A stretch of DNA of 64,000 nt from Conoideocrella luteorostrata (lineage: Eukaryota > Ascomycota > Sordariomycetes > Hypocreales > Clavicipitaceae). The notes below the pieces were generated by a model that saw nothing but the letters and a program-made list of their open reading frames with translations, was not told the DNA's origin and made no database searches. Position numbers and translations under genes: made by a program. Where the stretch lies: positions 1-64,000 of the forward strand of contig JASWJB010000171.1 in the NCBI GenBank assembly GCA_032433595.1, in the 5' to 3' direction. Positions 25,733 through 37,909 of this stretch are shown here, piece by piece; positions within the stretch are counted from its first letter, which is position 1; each line of letters starts with the position of its first letter.

Positions 25733-28419
25733 ATGAAGTCGCCGTTGGCTTCCATGCTCTGGCGCTCGCTTCGGGTCTACCAAGTATTCGGGGCCAACAC
25801 TGATGTTGGAAAGACCATATTCACGACGTTGCTGGCCAGAACGGCAAAGAAGCTCTGGGCCGATAACCAGGTGACCTTTTTAAAGCCTGTTTCTACCGGG
25901 TCGGCAGACGACGCTGATGACAGGTGTAAGTCCCTTATTCGATTGTTACCCTGAATTTCAACTGCAGAACGTGTTTCGTTCATGATGAGTCCAATTTGGT
26001 TAACAGGTGGTTGCAGATGACTGAAGAGATTGTATTGGATCAAATCCCTCGTTTAATTGTATCTGACGAGCTATTACAACAGACACATAGCTCGATTTGC
26101 ACCAGGTGCATCCCGCAACACCCTGTATCAATACGATATTCCATGCAGCCCGCATACTGCAGCACTAGCATCAGGACGAGTAGGTGGCATTACCAACTGA
26201 GCATCCATGAAGGAGTCACCGCATCTAACATACAAGAAAAGCCAATACCGTCAGACGACGCCCTGCTTGCCGGATGTCGTGACTTTGCAGCTAAATGCGC
26301 CGCCAAAGACAGAGGCTGGCTATTTATGGAAACAGCTGGAGGCGTGCACTCCCCGGGACCTTCGGGCAAGACCCAAGCTGATTTGTACGTCCCGCTCCGC
26401 GCTCCGTCCTTGCTTGTCGGTGACTCTCGTCTCGGGGGTATCTCTCAGACAATCTCTGCGTTTGAGTCCCTCCGCATCCGCGGATATGATGTCGAATCTG
26501 TACTTCTGTTTCAGGACAGCACCTACAAGAACTACGAGTATCTGGCGGAGTACTTTCAGAAGAACTATGGTATTCCGGTAAGCAGCTTGTTGGAGCCTCC
26601 TCTGCGGCATCAGAATCAGCAGAAGGATGAGGACGCCATGGAAAAGTACTACGATAGAAAGGATTCTGAAGAGATTACGGGCCAAGTTCTGGAGACTTTG
26701 GACAGAAACCATCAGAATCGCCTCTCGGCGCTGGAGTCGATGGCCACAAAGGCCAGCCAGCATATTTGGTATCCCTTTACGCAGCAAAGTCTGGTTGGGC
26801 CCAAGGACATTATGACGATTGATTCGGCGCACGGCGACTACTTTCAGACGCTCGCTCCCGCTTCAAAAGATGGTGTCTCGTCCGAAACACCGGTCCTGCG
26901 ATCATCCTTCGATGCTTCTGCGTCGTGGTGGACCCAGGGCCTCGGTCACTCCAACCCCAAGCTCACTCTCGCAGCTGCATACGCCGCTGGTCGCTACGGC
27001 CACGTTATGTTTGCTTCTGCCATTCACCAACCCGCCATGTCTCTTGCGGAAACGCTCCTCAAGGGCATGAAAAACCCCCGTCTGAACCGGGTCTTTTATT
27101 CGGATAACGGTAGCACGGGCACGGAGGTGGCTGTCAAGATGGGTCTGCGTGCAGCGCGCAAGCGTTACGGCTGGGATGCGAACCAGAAGCTGGGGATTCT
27201 TGGTCTGAAAGGTGCTTACCATGGCGATACCATGGGTGCTATGGACTGTGCAGAGCCTGGGATCTACAATGAGAAGATTGAGTGGTACGAGGGTAAAGGG
27301 TACTGGTTGGATTATCCGACTGTTTTGTGCAAGGACGGCAAATGGAGCGTGACGGTGGCGGATGGGCTCCAGGAGAGTTTCGGCCAAGAGCGAGCATATG
27401 CCTCCCTGGCGGATATTTTCGATGTCGAAGCTCGTGAAGCCTCAGGCGAGCATAAATTATACGAGGAGTATATCACCTCCACGCTACAAACTTTGAAAGA
27501 TCGAGGACGCAAATTTGGAGCTTTGATGCTGGAGCCCATCATCCTCGGGGCCGGCGGTATGGAATTCGTGTAAGTAGTCTCGACCTTTGCCAACCCGCGT
27601 CTCCCCGTCTATCTCTCATCGCGGCTAACGAACAACCATCCCAGTGACCCTCTTTTCCAACGCACATTGGTCAACGTGGTCCGCAAATCATCCCATCTGT
27701 TCGGAACATCCACCCAATCCGCCGCCCAACTCACGCAAGACCCCAATGAATGGACCGGCCTACCCGTCGTTTTTGATGAAGTCTTCACCGGCCTGTATCG
27801 CCTCGGCCGCTTCACACCCTCCTCGTTCCTAGGAGTTCATCCTGATATATCCGTCCACGCGAAGCTCCTCACCGGTGGTTTGGTGCCGCTCTGCACGACG
27901 CTCGCCTCAGAAAACATCTTCAAGATCTTCCTCAGCCCCGATAAGACGGATGCACTTCTGCATGGCCACAGTTACACCGCACACCCCATCGGGTGTCAGG
28001 TGGCCCTGGAGTCTGTGCATGAGATGCAGGCTATGGAGGACAGGGGAGAGTGGGACTGGGCGAAAGCGCAGGGGTGGGCTGGCCAGCAAGAGCAAACTCT
28101 CGATGTGTGGTCTACATGGCCACGCGGGTTCGTGGAAGACATCTCCCGCTTGACGGACAGGGTTATTGGTGTTTGGGCGCTGGGCAGCGTGCTGGCCATT
28201 CACCTGAAAGATGCGGCTGGCTCGGGATACAGTAGTAACGCCGCGGTCGGTTTGCGGGAGAGCTTGAACAAGGGAAGCCTGCATGGTGAGGGAGGGCCGT
28301 GGAACGTGCACAGTCGGGTGTTGGGGAATGTGTTGTACGTGATGGCCAGTCAGGTTACGTCGGAGACGAGTGTGAAGCAGCTTTCGGAGCTGTTGATGGA
28401 GGGTATTAGGAAGAGCTAG
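25733..28419 (+). CDS. bioDA: bifunctional dethiobiotin synthetase / DAPA aminotransferase
   Basis: Four exons (25733-25923, 26083-26179, 26242-27569, 27645-28419) encode 796 residues. The N-terminal half is BioD with the P-loop GANTDVGKT (residues 20-28), ETAGGVHSPGPSG and the LVGDSRLGGISQTI segment. The C-terminal half is BioA, a class-III PLP aminotransferase: HIWYPFTQQ start, SDNGSTGTEVAVKMG, GAYHGDTMGAMD, VFDEVFTGLYRLG and the HAKLLTGG lysine block. It performs the DAPA and dethiobiotin steps. Introns are 159, 62 and 75 bp. Intron 2 is placed with donor GTAGGT and acceptor AAAAG because only this gives the conserved LASGRPIPSDDALL junction; a nearby CAAG acceptor would break frame with that donor. 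Intron 1 uses a GTGTAA donor chosen for frame. Fungal homologues act in mitochondria, but the presequence is short here. Confidence 0.94.
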
Positions 28420-28768
28420 GGGGTTTGTTATCTCGCTAGATGTGATAGACATGCCCAGACGGGCCACAATGTTTTACTTTGGAGTTCCTTTTGCCATCTT
28501 ATTGCTGCAGATTGTACGGAGTACCGCTCGTGATATGCAAATGAAATCGGAGGTATCATGAATACTACAGGACATAGATGAACGCCTCCAGCATTTACAT
28601 CTACATGTAGGGGAATAGTATCTCTCTAAGCGATATAAAAGTGTCTCTGGAGCCCGCTGCCGTCATTTCCAAAAACAAGGGTGATGTAGAACATCCAAAA
28701 ATGCTACAAAACTAACTCGCCAAGAAATAAAACGCCCAAACTCCCTGCACAGCTTGCAATCCAAGAGA
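28420..28768. other. convergent intergenic region
   Basis: This lies between the bioDA stop and the sphingomyelinase-like stop, tail to tail. It contains one TACGGAGTA motif at 28515-28523 and a TATAAAAG string near 28635 that is unlikely to be a promoter in this position. No gene seen. Confidence 0.6.
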
Positions 28769-31178
28769 TCAAAGGGCCAACGCAGCAAGCGCAATCATAA
28801 CCCAAATAGCTCCTGGCACAAGCTCACCGGCCCCATTACCCTTCGTACTCGGCGTCGCTCGCGCGTCACCAGTTGATACGGTCCCGCTAGGTGTTCCAGT
28901 GATCTTACAATCAACCGCCGTCTGGGTGGATCCGTGTGCGGCAGAGGAAGAAGAAGAAGATGATGATGATAATACGGGCTCCGCTCTTTTTACAATCGGT
29001 TGAACCTTTCCCCCAACCTCCAAGAACCTCTCCTGTACCATCTCGAGCATATCCTCTCTTCGAACTAGAGCGCTCAGCCACTCTGCCGAGACGGACACGC
29101 CGCACTCGTCATGTTGGCCGTGGTTGTGGTCTGTTGCGTCACGTTTGGAGAAGTTGACTCCGGGCTTGGGCTTCCAGCAATTATCCTGGCTACGGGCAGC
29201 GCGGAGAGCACATATCTCTTCCTTCATGCAGTGACCTCGACACTTCTTCTTGTCTTTCCAGCCGCGGCTTTTGCGAGACATGTATTGGTCAAAGACGGTT
29301 TCGTTCTTCTCCAATGCGACGGTGACGTTGTGCCAGAATGCAGGGGACAGCTCGGCCTTGGAGTCGATGAGCTGAGGGCTGGTCGCATGTCCGTAGACAT
29401 CCTTTGCGGAGTAGTATCTCTTCCAGAGCGGGCCGGAAGGCTGAAAGCCTTTGTCTTCCATGTCGGCGATGTAGGTGTGTGCGTCGATAACGGCAAACGT
29501 CTCCGGGTCGACGTCGTAGACTCTGAAAGACGGATTGCCGGAAGTGGGCGTCAGTGACGGACATATGTATGAAACAGCCAGGGCGTTTGCGTGACTTCGC
29601 TCGGCGTAGTTGGAGTAGCTGATTTCAAAGTGATCGACGTGGGTATGACCAAAAAACATGGCCTTGATTGTTGAAGAGTACCGCTTGACAATCTGGTCAA
29701 AATAGTTGGAGCTGTTGGGCAGCGTGTCCGAGACGCCAAACGACATGTGCCCGATGATGTACACATTCTCCCCGGCCTTCTCGGCAGCGTCAAGCTCCTT
29801 GACGAGCCAGGCAAACTGGCCGTTGGGGTCCTTCTCGAGAGCCCTTTGGTAGAGAATGAAGTTGAAACGGTAGTACATGTTGGTGTTGAGCGAGATGACG
29901 CGCAGATTACCTTTGGGGTACTTTGTTGAGTAGGCGCCGACGGCTTTTGCTTCCACCAGCGAGGAGTTGCTAACCCACCGCGACCACTCCTTGGCGAGGC
30001 TGTCGTACACCCATTGGGTGTCGTTTCCGACAGATTGGGGCTCAAAGATATTGGGAGGATGGGCTTCGTGGTTTCCAGCGGTACCGTAGACGACATCTAC
30101 GTGTTCATGCATCATGCCGTACGTGTGTTTGACTTTCGCGGTGTTAGACGGCATCGGGATTACCTGGGGATGATTATGTGTATTTCGCCACGGATAGTAG
30201 ACTTACTGAGGTCTTCATTATATGACTTGCTTGTATTGTACAGGCCGTGATCGACAATATCTCCAGTAAATAGAGCGAAGGCCGCTTTCGGGAATTCGCT
30301 CTTGATGAACTCATACATACTCTTCTCCAGGGTCACAGGCGTGTCGCATTTGTGGTCTCCGAAAGGTCCGGCAGGGCTCCTTTCGTGGCCGGCCTTTTTG
30401 CCTTTCTTGGATGGCCTGTAAACAAAGCAGTCAGCCATAATTCGGCCAACCAACATGGAGCGTTCGGGCTCAAACAAACCTGCAGCAGGTAGGCTTCTTG
30501 CACTTGGTGCTGGCGCCCTCCTCGTACAAGGGATCGATATGTATATCGGAATACTGGATGACCTGCAGCGGCTTCTTGCCGCTTACCGCCTTACCCTCAG
30601 CGGCGCAAGACTCCTTAGCCGGCAAGGACACAGACCACTCGTCCACCTTGGGTACATCGCAGACGCCGAGGAACGACACGCAGAACTGGATCGAGGACGG
30701 CGATCCAGCCTCCATTGTGCGCACAATGGAGGCGATTGTGGGGGCCTCGCGCTCGACAACCCCGTCGCAGAATTGCTCGTCATAGTCCTGGGGGGATGTG
30801 GTGAGCGGTGAGTAAAACGAAGGTAATCCATACGGGGGATCAATGAGTGCGGGTTAGCACGAACAGTACCAGACTGGCAGAGCTGCTTTCCGAGACTGAT
30901 AAAGGTCTCGTCGCCACCGGCGACAATGCCCTTGAGCACTCCCAAGATATTCTACGAGTTGTTAGAGGTTTTGCCCCGCCGGGCCACAAACGATTGAGAC
31001 TGACCTGGCATCCATCGCACGTTTTCAACATTTCCGCTATGTCTCCCAGGCCAGAGCGCGTCTCGTGGGCCCACGTCCGCGCCTCCAAGGACCTTTGGAT
31101 CTCCTGGTGGTCCAGGTCAGCGGCCGCGATACCAAGCAGGCACGCGGCAAGTGCTGACGACGTGATAGGCAGACGCAT
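28769..31178 (-). CDS. acid sphingomyelinase-like phosphodiesterase, GPI-anchor type
   Basis: Five exons (31178-31005, 30951-30865, 30787-30480, 30415-30207, 30132-28769) give 713 residues. It starts with a signal peptide (MRLPITSSALAACLLGIAAA), followed by a saposin-B-like cysteine segment (~40-130) and a metallophosphoesterase domain. That domain has DIHID at ~168-172, GDIVDHG at ~241, GNHEAH at ~280 and GHTH at ~421, the expected metal and catalytic residues. A long Ser tract precedes a C-terminal hydrophobic stretch with small residues, which fits a GPI signal. Family members cleave sphingomyelin or related phospholipids; fungal substrate is uncertain. Intron 2 (30788-30864) must use a GTTCGT donor, because the stronger-looking GTACTG five bases upstream breaks the frame. 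Intron 4 uses the AAAG acceptor just after TCTAAC, because only this joins in phase. Confidence 0.88.
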
Positions 31179-32318
31179 TTTCCTTGTTGCTCATACAAGG
31201 CTATACAGACAGCTGGCGGCGATGGTAGAAAAGACAACGAGGCAAGACAGGCAGATCCGGGTTTGGATCGCTGATAATAGTACAGAGTAGATGGCCAGCC
31301 CTACCACGAAACTTTCCCTGCACGTCACAACTTTAAAATATATAACAAATCAGAGCATCCCAGCCAGCCGCGGTCAATGCAAACCTTGGCAGCGGCGCAG
31401 CGCATTATCTGGATTCTGGACAGTCCGTAAAGGAACTGCTTACCCCGGATCGTTGTAGAATTCTCCGTCATGAACCCCAGGAAGCCTCCGCAATAGACTG
31501 ATGCTTGCAGGATCTTCAGGGGGTGCGTGGGCCCCGAGTGGTCAATTCGTCTGTTCGTTTTACCACTGGTGCCTGTATCTAGTCCATACTAGCATCTAGT
31601 TAGGTGTCCTTCCTTGCTGGGACGCCCCTGAGCCGCTAGTAGGCACGACATCGGCCTGTGACAGCTTCGCTGCCGGGGAGCGTACGAATGCGCCAACCAA
31701 AATTCGCCGCAGCAGAGATGGGACCCGCCTAGAGATGTCGTGAAGTCGAGCAGTAGTTCACCGCAAGCGACCGGCGAACACGGCGGAAGCCGCACTGAGT
31801 TTCCACTTTCTACGGAGCAACCTACTTAATACCCACAGTTGTACGCAGTAGAGATGGTGAGATGCACCTCGCTTCCAGGCCGATGCCGCAATCAATTAGT
31901 TCTCAGTTACTTCCGTACATTCATAGCTCATGTTTAGCAGACCCATTAATAGCACTCTGGCCGTGGCTAGTCTTTCATTGCGTTCAAAACCTATAAGAAA
32001 CATTAATGCTCAACTGATCCCTCCCAGCCCGTATCATCCATGTTCTGCGTTGGCAGCGCCTCGGCACAACATCTGAATATTCCTCTTGTACAACTTCAAT
32101 GCCCGCCGCCCGGCCAATTGGTTACATGACGCGGTCCCAGACGCTCTGAACAGTCAGAGGCGCCGCTAGCCTTTCTTTGCAGCCCCATGTCTTGTGGGCT
32201 TGATGTCAAAAAAAAGAGCCTGACTCTTCATGTGATATATTTTGAATAATTTTTCGGAGCCGTTTCGTTTTCTAGTACGCCCGGTTCCGAGAAGCTGCTT
32301 CGATACTCGGGCGTTTGG
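31179..32318. other. intergenic, no gene seen
   Basis: This 1.1-kb stretch holds the promoter of the sphingomyelinase-like gene on its left and the 3' flank of the Zn2Cys6 gene on its right. Only short, featureless open frames are present. Confidence 0.6.
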
Positions 32319-34143
32319 TCAGTCAAGCTCCTCTTGCAGCCATCCGCATTCCATCTCATAACCTATGTTCAAGTAGGTGACCTCTGGGCCGGTATGAACT
32401 GCAACTCGCCGCACCCTGGCCACATCATCAATCTCATTGCTGGATTTGACCGTGAACTCTCCTTCTTCCAGCGCAATGACTCTTTGCGCTACCTTAGCCG
32501 CCATCTTGCTGTTCCAGATACCTTCCTGGATGTGGTTTGATTGCATGATTTCGATTGCTCGACGGCGAACCTGGGGATCCCGACATTTGGCGCAGAGGAA
32601 GAAGAGTGCAGGAAGTATGCCAATCTCCATATAGAATTGTGGTTGCTGATTACACTGACTTTGTCCAGTTTCAAGTCCTCCGGCTTCTGTCGCATAATCA
32701 ATCATTTCGCGAAACTGTTCCGTCCACTGATCCCACATGGATGGGTCTTCCCGATCAACCTGGTTCAACGCGGCAATGTTGATGTACAAGTATCGCTTGT
32801 GTAGCTCTAAAAGAGCCATTCCCCTTTTCTCTATTTTACTGAGACTTCTACGATGGAAGGTTTCCCGAAACATATCAAAAGCCTCGGCCCAGGTGTCAAA
32901 TCGACCACTCAGAGCCTGGGAATCAGTCATGCTCAAATTACTCCGGTATTGCAACGCCAGTTTGAGCAACGAGTCTCTGGCTTCTGGTATCGACGACAAA
33001 GTCAGCTTTGACGTCATGGTTACCGCGCGAAGGTTCAGCATGGGTGAGATGATATCGGCAAGCTTATGGTCAATATCCCCTCCAATTGCCTGCCGTTGCG
33101 TCAGAAGTTGAAACACAGGATGGATGAAGAATATAACACTCCCACAGGATCAATCTTACCAGAAACACTTGGGTGGAGATGCGAGCAAAGAACGCCTCTA
33201 CTAGTCGCAGAATGGGCTCTATCGAAATGCCCGTAGCACTGCCAATATAGCCGCCCTTCTTCAGCTGCTTCATGGCCCCCTGGATCATTCGACAGCCATA
33301 TTTAAAGAGATATATGGCATTATTAATGTTTCTTCTCAGTATCTGAAGATGGCATTAGTATATACCCACATGGAGCTTGGTAGGACAACCCGGGAGCTTG
33401 TCACCTCAATACAGATGAAAATTGTGCAAGAGACCAGTTGGATATGTAGAAAGGACGGCCTATCCGCACCAGCTTTCACTAGCTCTTTGATGGCCAGGTT
33501 GTACTGCCGTAAGCCATACGTGGTTTCACTGCCAACATCACGACTCCAGTACTGTTCATGATATGATGACAGCGCGACCAGCGCATGCCGAATGCAGCTA
33601 TTGGAGTGTGCCAGTTGCAGTACCCGGTTGCTCCACAGGTCATCAGGCATGAAGGTGCCAAACTGTACGGCAGTGCGCTCTACGAAGAATTGCAATGCTC
33701 TCACCTCTTGTGAGGTGGTTGATGAATTCGCGATGCGAACCAGAGTCGGGGATGGATTTTTCACTATCTGCGATGGTTCAATATCGTAACCATCACAAAT
33801 GCGACCAGTTCGAGAACCTATTGGTGTTGTGTCAATCAATCCATTGCAGTCACATCGCGTATTCTGTCAGGCGGGGAAACTAACATCTATCACAGGCTGG
33901 ACGAGCCTCATCGCATTTGATTCTCCGAACTACCCACGCGTGTAGTGTTAGCATGTCGGCTAATTCTTGAAAGGGAATAGCTGGAGTCGTTTCACGGACT
34001 TCTGTTGTACGATATGTTAGCGCTTCGTGTCTCATTATCAACTGGGAACTGACGTAGACCGTAACTGACTTGCATGTCTTGCAACCTGTTCTCACTTTGG
34101 GCGCCATCACCCGTTGGCGCTCACCCGGTTTTACTCGTGGCAT
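32319..34143 (-). CDS. Zn2Cys6 fungal transcription factor, zinc-cluster junction abnormal
   Basis: Proposed exons are 34143-34070, 33922-33885 (start uncertain), 33817-33405, 33342-33160 and 33089-32319, about 492 residues. The zinc cluster has TGCKTCK in exon 1, then RIKCDEARPACDRC in exon 2 and SRTGRICDGY in exon 3, so all six cysteines exist. Introns 2-4 (67, 62, 70 bp) splice cleanly. Intron 1 does not: from the GTCAGT donor the natural TAG acceptor (exon at 33929) puts translation out of frame and hits a stop, while the in-frame acceptor at 33924-33923 shortens the CX6C spacing to CX3C. The frame is also open straight through the intron. Residues after ~60 form the usual helical middle-homology region of fungal regulators. 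It may be a functional regulator with unusual splicing or a recently damaged one. Confidence 0.75.
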
Positions 34144-35434
34144 GATGTTAACGAGGCTGCGGTCATCGAGGCCCTTTGTCTCAACAACATGTATCTTGTA
34201 GGCAGTGCGAACTTAATTCTTGTCCGACCAATTTTTGATTGTACACATGCCATACAGAATCCTACACCGGGGGACAGCAACCCATCAATAGGTTAGGGAG
34301 TGAATGTTGTTCCGGAGATTGATTGTTCGCAGTGGTAAGCAACCTGGCCTCTCTTCTCCACCCAATTCCCGTCAGTTATTGGGGAGAACCCTGCCATTGC
34401 TGTTCCTCTCCACTTCACGTGTCGAACTACGGCGCGCTCCGGCCGGTGCGGAAGTTCTCAGAATCTGCAAGCATCTTTACTAGTACGAGTTTTTCCTTTG
34501 TACGAAGCCTCGTTCTTGAACTACCCCCACGCGTGATTGGCTCAGAGCGGCGACTAACGAATTCTAGAAGGTTTTGAAGATGCCATCTTGTCTCAACCTT
34601 CACCATTGGGTCCCGCCACTCTGCTCTGTACCTCAATAGCTAGTAGTCGCTGTGGTTGTGTCGGCTGTGGCGCAGTACATTCGGGCATGCTGTTGTTGGG
34701 AAAATTCCGAAACGAAACAGCGTCCTGCCGGTGACGGGGTGTTATTTAATTGTATGATTCGACAAGGAATGGTGATGGGTCCAGGCTGAGGCACAGAAAA
34801 TCAGGCGATGGCTGCGACGGAGGCCGTTGAGCTTGCATATGGCATATGGTTTCGCAATGCTAGATGAAGTTCTTCAGATCGTTATTAGGGGTCATCACGT
34901 GCTGCTATAATACGTCAGTTCGGCGATTTTTGACCACACACGCGTTATTAAATTCAGGTACGGGCGGGCCAGTATGACGGATTTCTAACAGCATCCGGCA
35001 CGGCATCTAGCACGGCATTCGAGACAGCGTGATCGGAAGATTTAAACTGTCTCTCATGGAGCTGGCTATAGTTGAGCATAACAAATAAGCTGGAAGGCGT
35101 GTAAATGCAAGGACACGAAGCCGAACCGAACCATGTGCCGTGTGCTACTGCACGTCACTTATTCGAGCCAGACGCGAGAACAGTCGGCTCGCCCAATGGG
35201 AGTACGGAATATCGAATGATGTATGAAGTACTCCGCGGTCAGCCCGTTGTGCCTGCCAGTTGACAGGTACTATAGGGTATAGGTAATGGGCGCGGTCTTG
35301 GAAGTGCCGTTGAATGTCGCCGTGTGTATTTGAAGCTGCTCTCGCCATCGGATGAATGGTCCACCAATAAGAGGATTAGACGGCTCGCCGCCACTAGGGC
35401 AAGGTTGGGCTTGCCGATTCGCATTCCCGGCCAT

Positions 35435-35489
35435 CCAACCCTTCCGCCAACCCTTCCGCCAACCCTTCCGCCAACCCTTCCGCCAACCC
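35435..35489. repeat. 12-bp minisatellite, about 4.6 copies
   Basis: Four perfect tandem copies of CCAACCCTTCCG (35435-35482) are followed by a partial copy. The array is intergenic, about 620 bp upstream of the P450 start. Confidence 0.95.
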
Positions 35490-36029
35490 AGTACGTTATT
35501 TGCATTCCCCGCATTACACCATTACACAGCATGCTCATGTGGACCTAAAACAAGAACTAGCTGCAACAAATTATCCTGCCAACTGCCAACAGACTCGCAC
35601 GGAGCAGTTACGGCGCGGATTTCTTACGGCGTAGTTGGGTCAGCCGATTGTTGCGATCAGGTGGCGGCCTAGTGACAGACACTGTGCAACTGCCCAACGC
35701 TTGCTTGCCTGGCAGCTTGGCTGTCCGGGACACTGCCAACACGTAATTACTCCGTAGTTGGGGGAAAAGCGCGGCGATGTGACGACTAGCTACCGAGCTG
35801 TGGGCCGACACAGCGGAAATCTGCGCTTGCGGGGTCAAGTTGGTAAATGGAAAGCCACGATTTGCTAGTGGCAATGGGTAATCGGCAATAATAAGAATGC
35901 TGCTATTGTTGATGCATTGAATTGGCCAGGGTTGCTGATAAGAATCTTCCGAGTATGGTGGCGTTTCCATCACAAGTTTGCCTGTCTATGTGAGTCTCAG
36001 CGTCTTTCTTGGAGAAGCCGCAGCAGACA

Positions 36030-36035
36030 TATAAA
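36030..36035 (+). promoter_or_regulatory. TATA box of the P450 gene
   Basis: TATAAA lies 79 bp before the start codon at 36109 and is followed by a C/A-rich leader (CAACAACTATCTCACCATCA). Confidence 0.55.
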
Positions 36036-36108
36036 GTCCAGTCGCAATCTAGCCTGCCTGCTAGTCTATCCAACAACTATCTCACCATCACAATCACACC
36101 ACTTCAGC

Positions 36109-37751
36109 ATGGCGTTGATAGAGTACGCTTTGTCACCCTGGGCGGTCCTACCCCTTCTTTGCCTCGTGTTGTCCTCGTACCTGTTTGATTACTTTGTCAC
36201 AAATGCACATCTCCGAGAGATTCCATCTCCATTCGGCGCGCAATTCACAAACTTCTGGCTGCTATCGGTCTGTCGGCGTGGGCATCGCTACAAAACTGTG
36301 GACGAATACCACGCCAAGCTGGGAAAGGTGATTCGCATCCAACCTAATCATGTTAGCATCGCAGACGAAACAGCTATTCCTGTCGTGTACGGTCATGGCA
36401 ATGGCTTTCTGAAATCGTGAGTCTGCCTTGCTCTGCCTTGCTCTGCCTTGCTCCGCCTTGCGTTCTTTTGCCTCATTCGAAGTCTTCTTCCCTTGATTGC
36501 TCACCATCATTTTGCAGCGAATTCTACGATGCATTCGTCTCCATTCGTCGTGGTCTGTTCAATACAAGGGACAGGGCGGAGCACACCCGCAAGAGAAAGA
36601 TGGTATCGCACACCTTTTCGACCAAATCTGTTGTCCAATTTGAGCCGTACATCCACGAAAACCTCGTTTTGTTTGCAAAACAGCTGGACAGGTTGATTGA
36701 GCAGAGTCCCCACCGCACCAAGTATGGCAAGAATGAAGCCCATATTGACTCACTACTATGGTTCAACTTTCTCGCGTTTGACGTGATTGGCGACTTGGCT
36801 TTTGGTGCACCTTTTGGAATGCTTGAGAAGGGCGCCGACGTAGCCGAGATCAGGTCTTCACCGAGCAGTCCACCCGAGTACGCCCCTGCAATTGAGATCC
36901 TTAACCGAAGAGGAGAAGTCAGCGCAACGCTTGGGTGTTATCCGCAGCTCAAGCCGTATGCGAAATGGCTCCCCGATGCTTTTTTCAGCAAGGGGCTGGA
37001 AGCCGTTCAGAATCTTGCCGGCATTGCCATTGCCCGCGTAAAGAGTCGAATTGATAACCCGCCGGATGTGGCTCGCAAGGATCTTCTTGCTCGATTAATG
37101 GAGGGCAAGGATGACAAAGGAGAGCCGCTTGGACGTGAGGAGTTGACCGCTGAAGCCTTGACGCAGCTCATTGCAGGAAGTGATACGACTTCTAATTCAT
37201 CGTGCGCTATCATGAATTATCTCGTTCGTAATCCGCGTGTCCTGAAGAAGCTGCAAGAAGAGGTAGACGCCGCGATTCCTGAAAACTTTGCGGTACCTAC
37301 ATATGACATGGTCCGTGACCTTCAGTACCTCACATGGGTCATTGACGAGGCACTTCGCCACCATTGCACCTCAGGTATCGGCCTACCTCGCCAGATACCA
37401 CCGGGATCCTCAGGCGTCACTATCCGAGATCACTATTTCCCGGCCGGTACCGTCCTTAGCGTACCTACCTATACCATGCACCACTCAAAGGAGATTTGGG
37501 GAGATGACGCGGAGGAATACAAGCCGGAGAGGTGGGAAAACGCCACCAATCGCCAGAAGAATGCCTTCATCCCGTTTAGCCATGGCCCGAGAGCTTGCGT
37601 GGGGCGTAACGTGGCCGAGATGGAACTGAAATTGATTGTAGCTACCTGGGTGAGGAGATATGCAGTGACTCTCAGACAGGGAGAGATGGAGACCAGGGAA
37701 GGTTTCTTACGGAAGCCATTGAGTTTGCTTGTTGGTCTGTCACGAAGGTAG
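36109..37751 (+). CDS. cytochrome P450, benzoate 4-hydroxylase-like (CYP53 type)
   Basis: Exons 36109-36416 and 36518-37751 encode 513 residues, a normal P450 length. An N-terminal membrane anchor covers about residues 10-30. The I-helix motif is AGSDTT, the K-helix ExxR is EALR, and the heme loop is FSHGPRACVGRN with the thiolate Cys463. The text around FNTRDRAEHTRKRKMVSHTFS and PFSHGPRACVGRNVAEMEL is typical of fungal benzoate para-hydroxylases. Those ER enzymes open benzoate catabolism through 4-hydroxybenzoate to the beta-ketoadipate route. The substrate is inferred. The 101-bp intron (GTGAGT..TTGCAG) begins with a 10-bp tandem repeat. A Zn2Cys6 gene is transcribed divergently 2 kb away. 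Confidence 0.92.
36421..36460 (+). repeat. 10-bp tandem repeat inside the P450 intron
   Basis: Four tandem copies of a ten-base unit close to CTCTGCCTTG start four bases after the intron donor GTGAGT. The last copy differs by one base. Copy-number change here would alter intron length, not the protein. Confidence 0.85.
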
Positions 37752-37909
37752 TGGCACTCGTGTTCTAAAAATTGCGCACCTACTTGCCTCTTACAGGTGG
37801 TTGCTATTATTGTAAAATGTCTATATCTAGATCCTGGTGATCCACACACTGCATAAAGTCGTGATCTTTTGTTGGTTGTAGTCTGAAGCTATCGTTTTTA
37901 TTTATTTCT

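Larger units (their letters stand above)
34144..36108. other. 2-kb divergent intergenic region between regulator and P450
   Basis: It contains the promoters of the Zn2Cys6 gene (-) and the P450 (+), the 12-bp minisatellite at 35435-35489, one TACTCCGTA motif at 35748-35756, and near-matches at 35227-35235. No gene seen. Confidence 0.55.

Noticed and set aside
26180..26233. Frameshift in bioDA after LASGR
   Set aside because: An in-frame stop and frame change first suggested a break, but a normal 62-bp intron (GTAGGT, TCTAAC, AAAAG) explains it and restores a conserved junction.
28634..28641. TATAAAAG string as a promoter
   Set aside because: It lies between two convergent genes with no downstream open frame, so it cannot be assigned to a gene.
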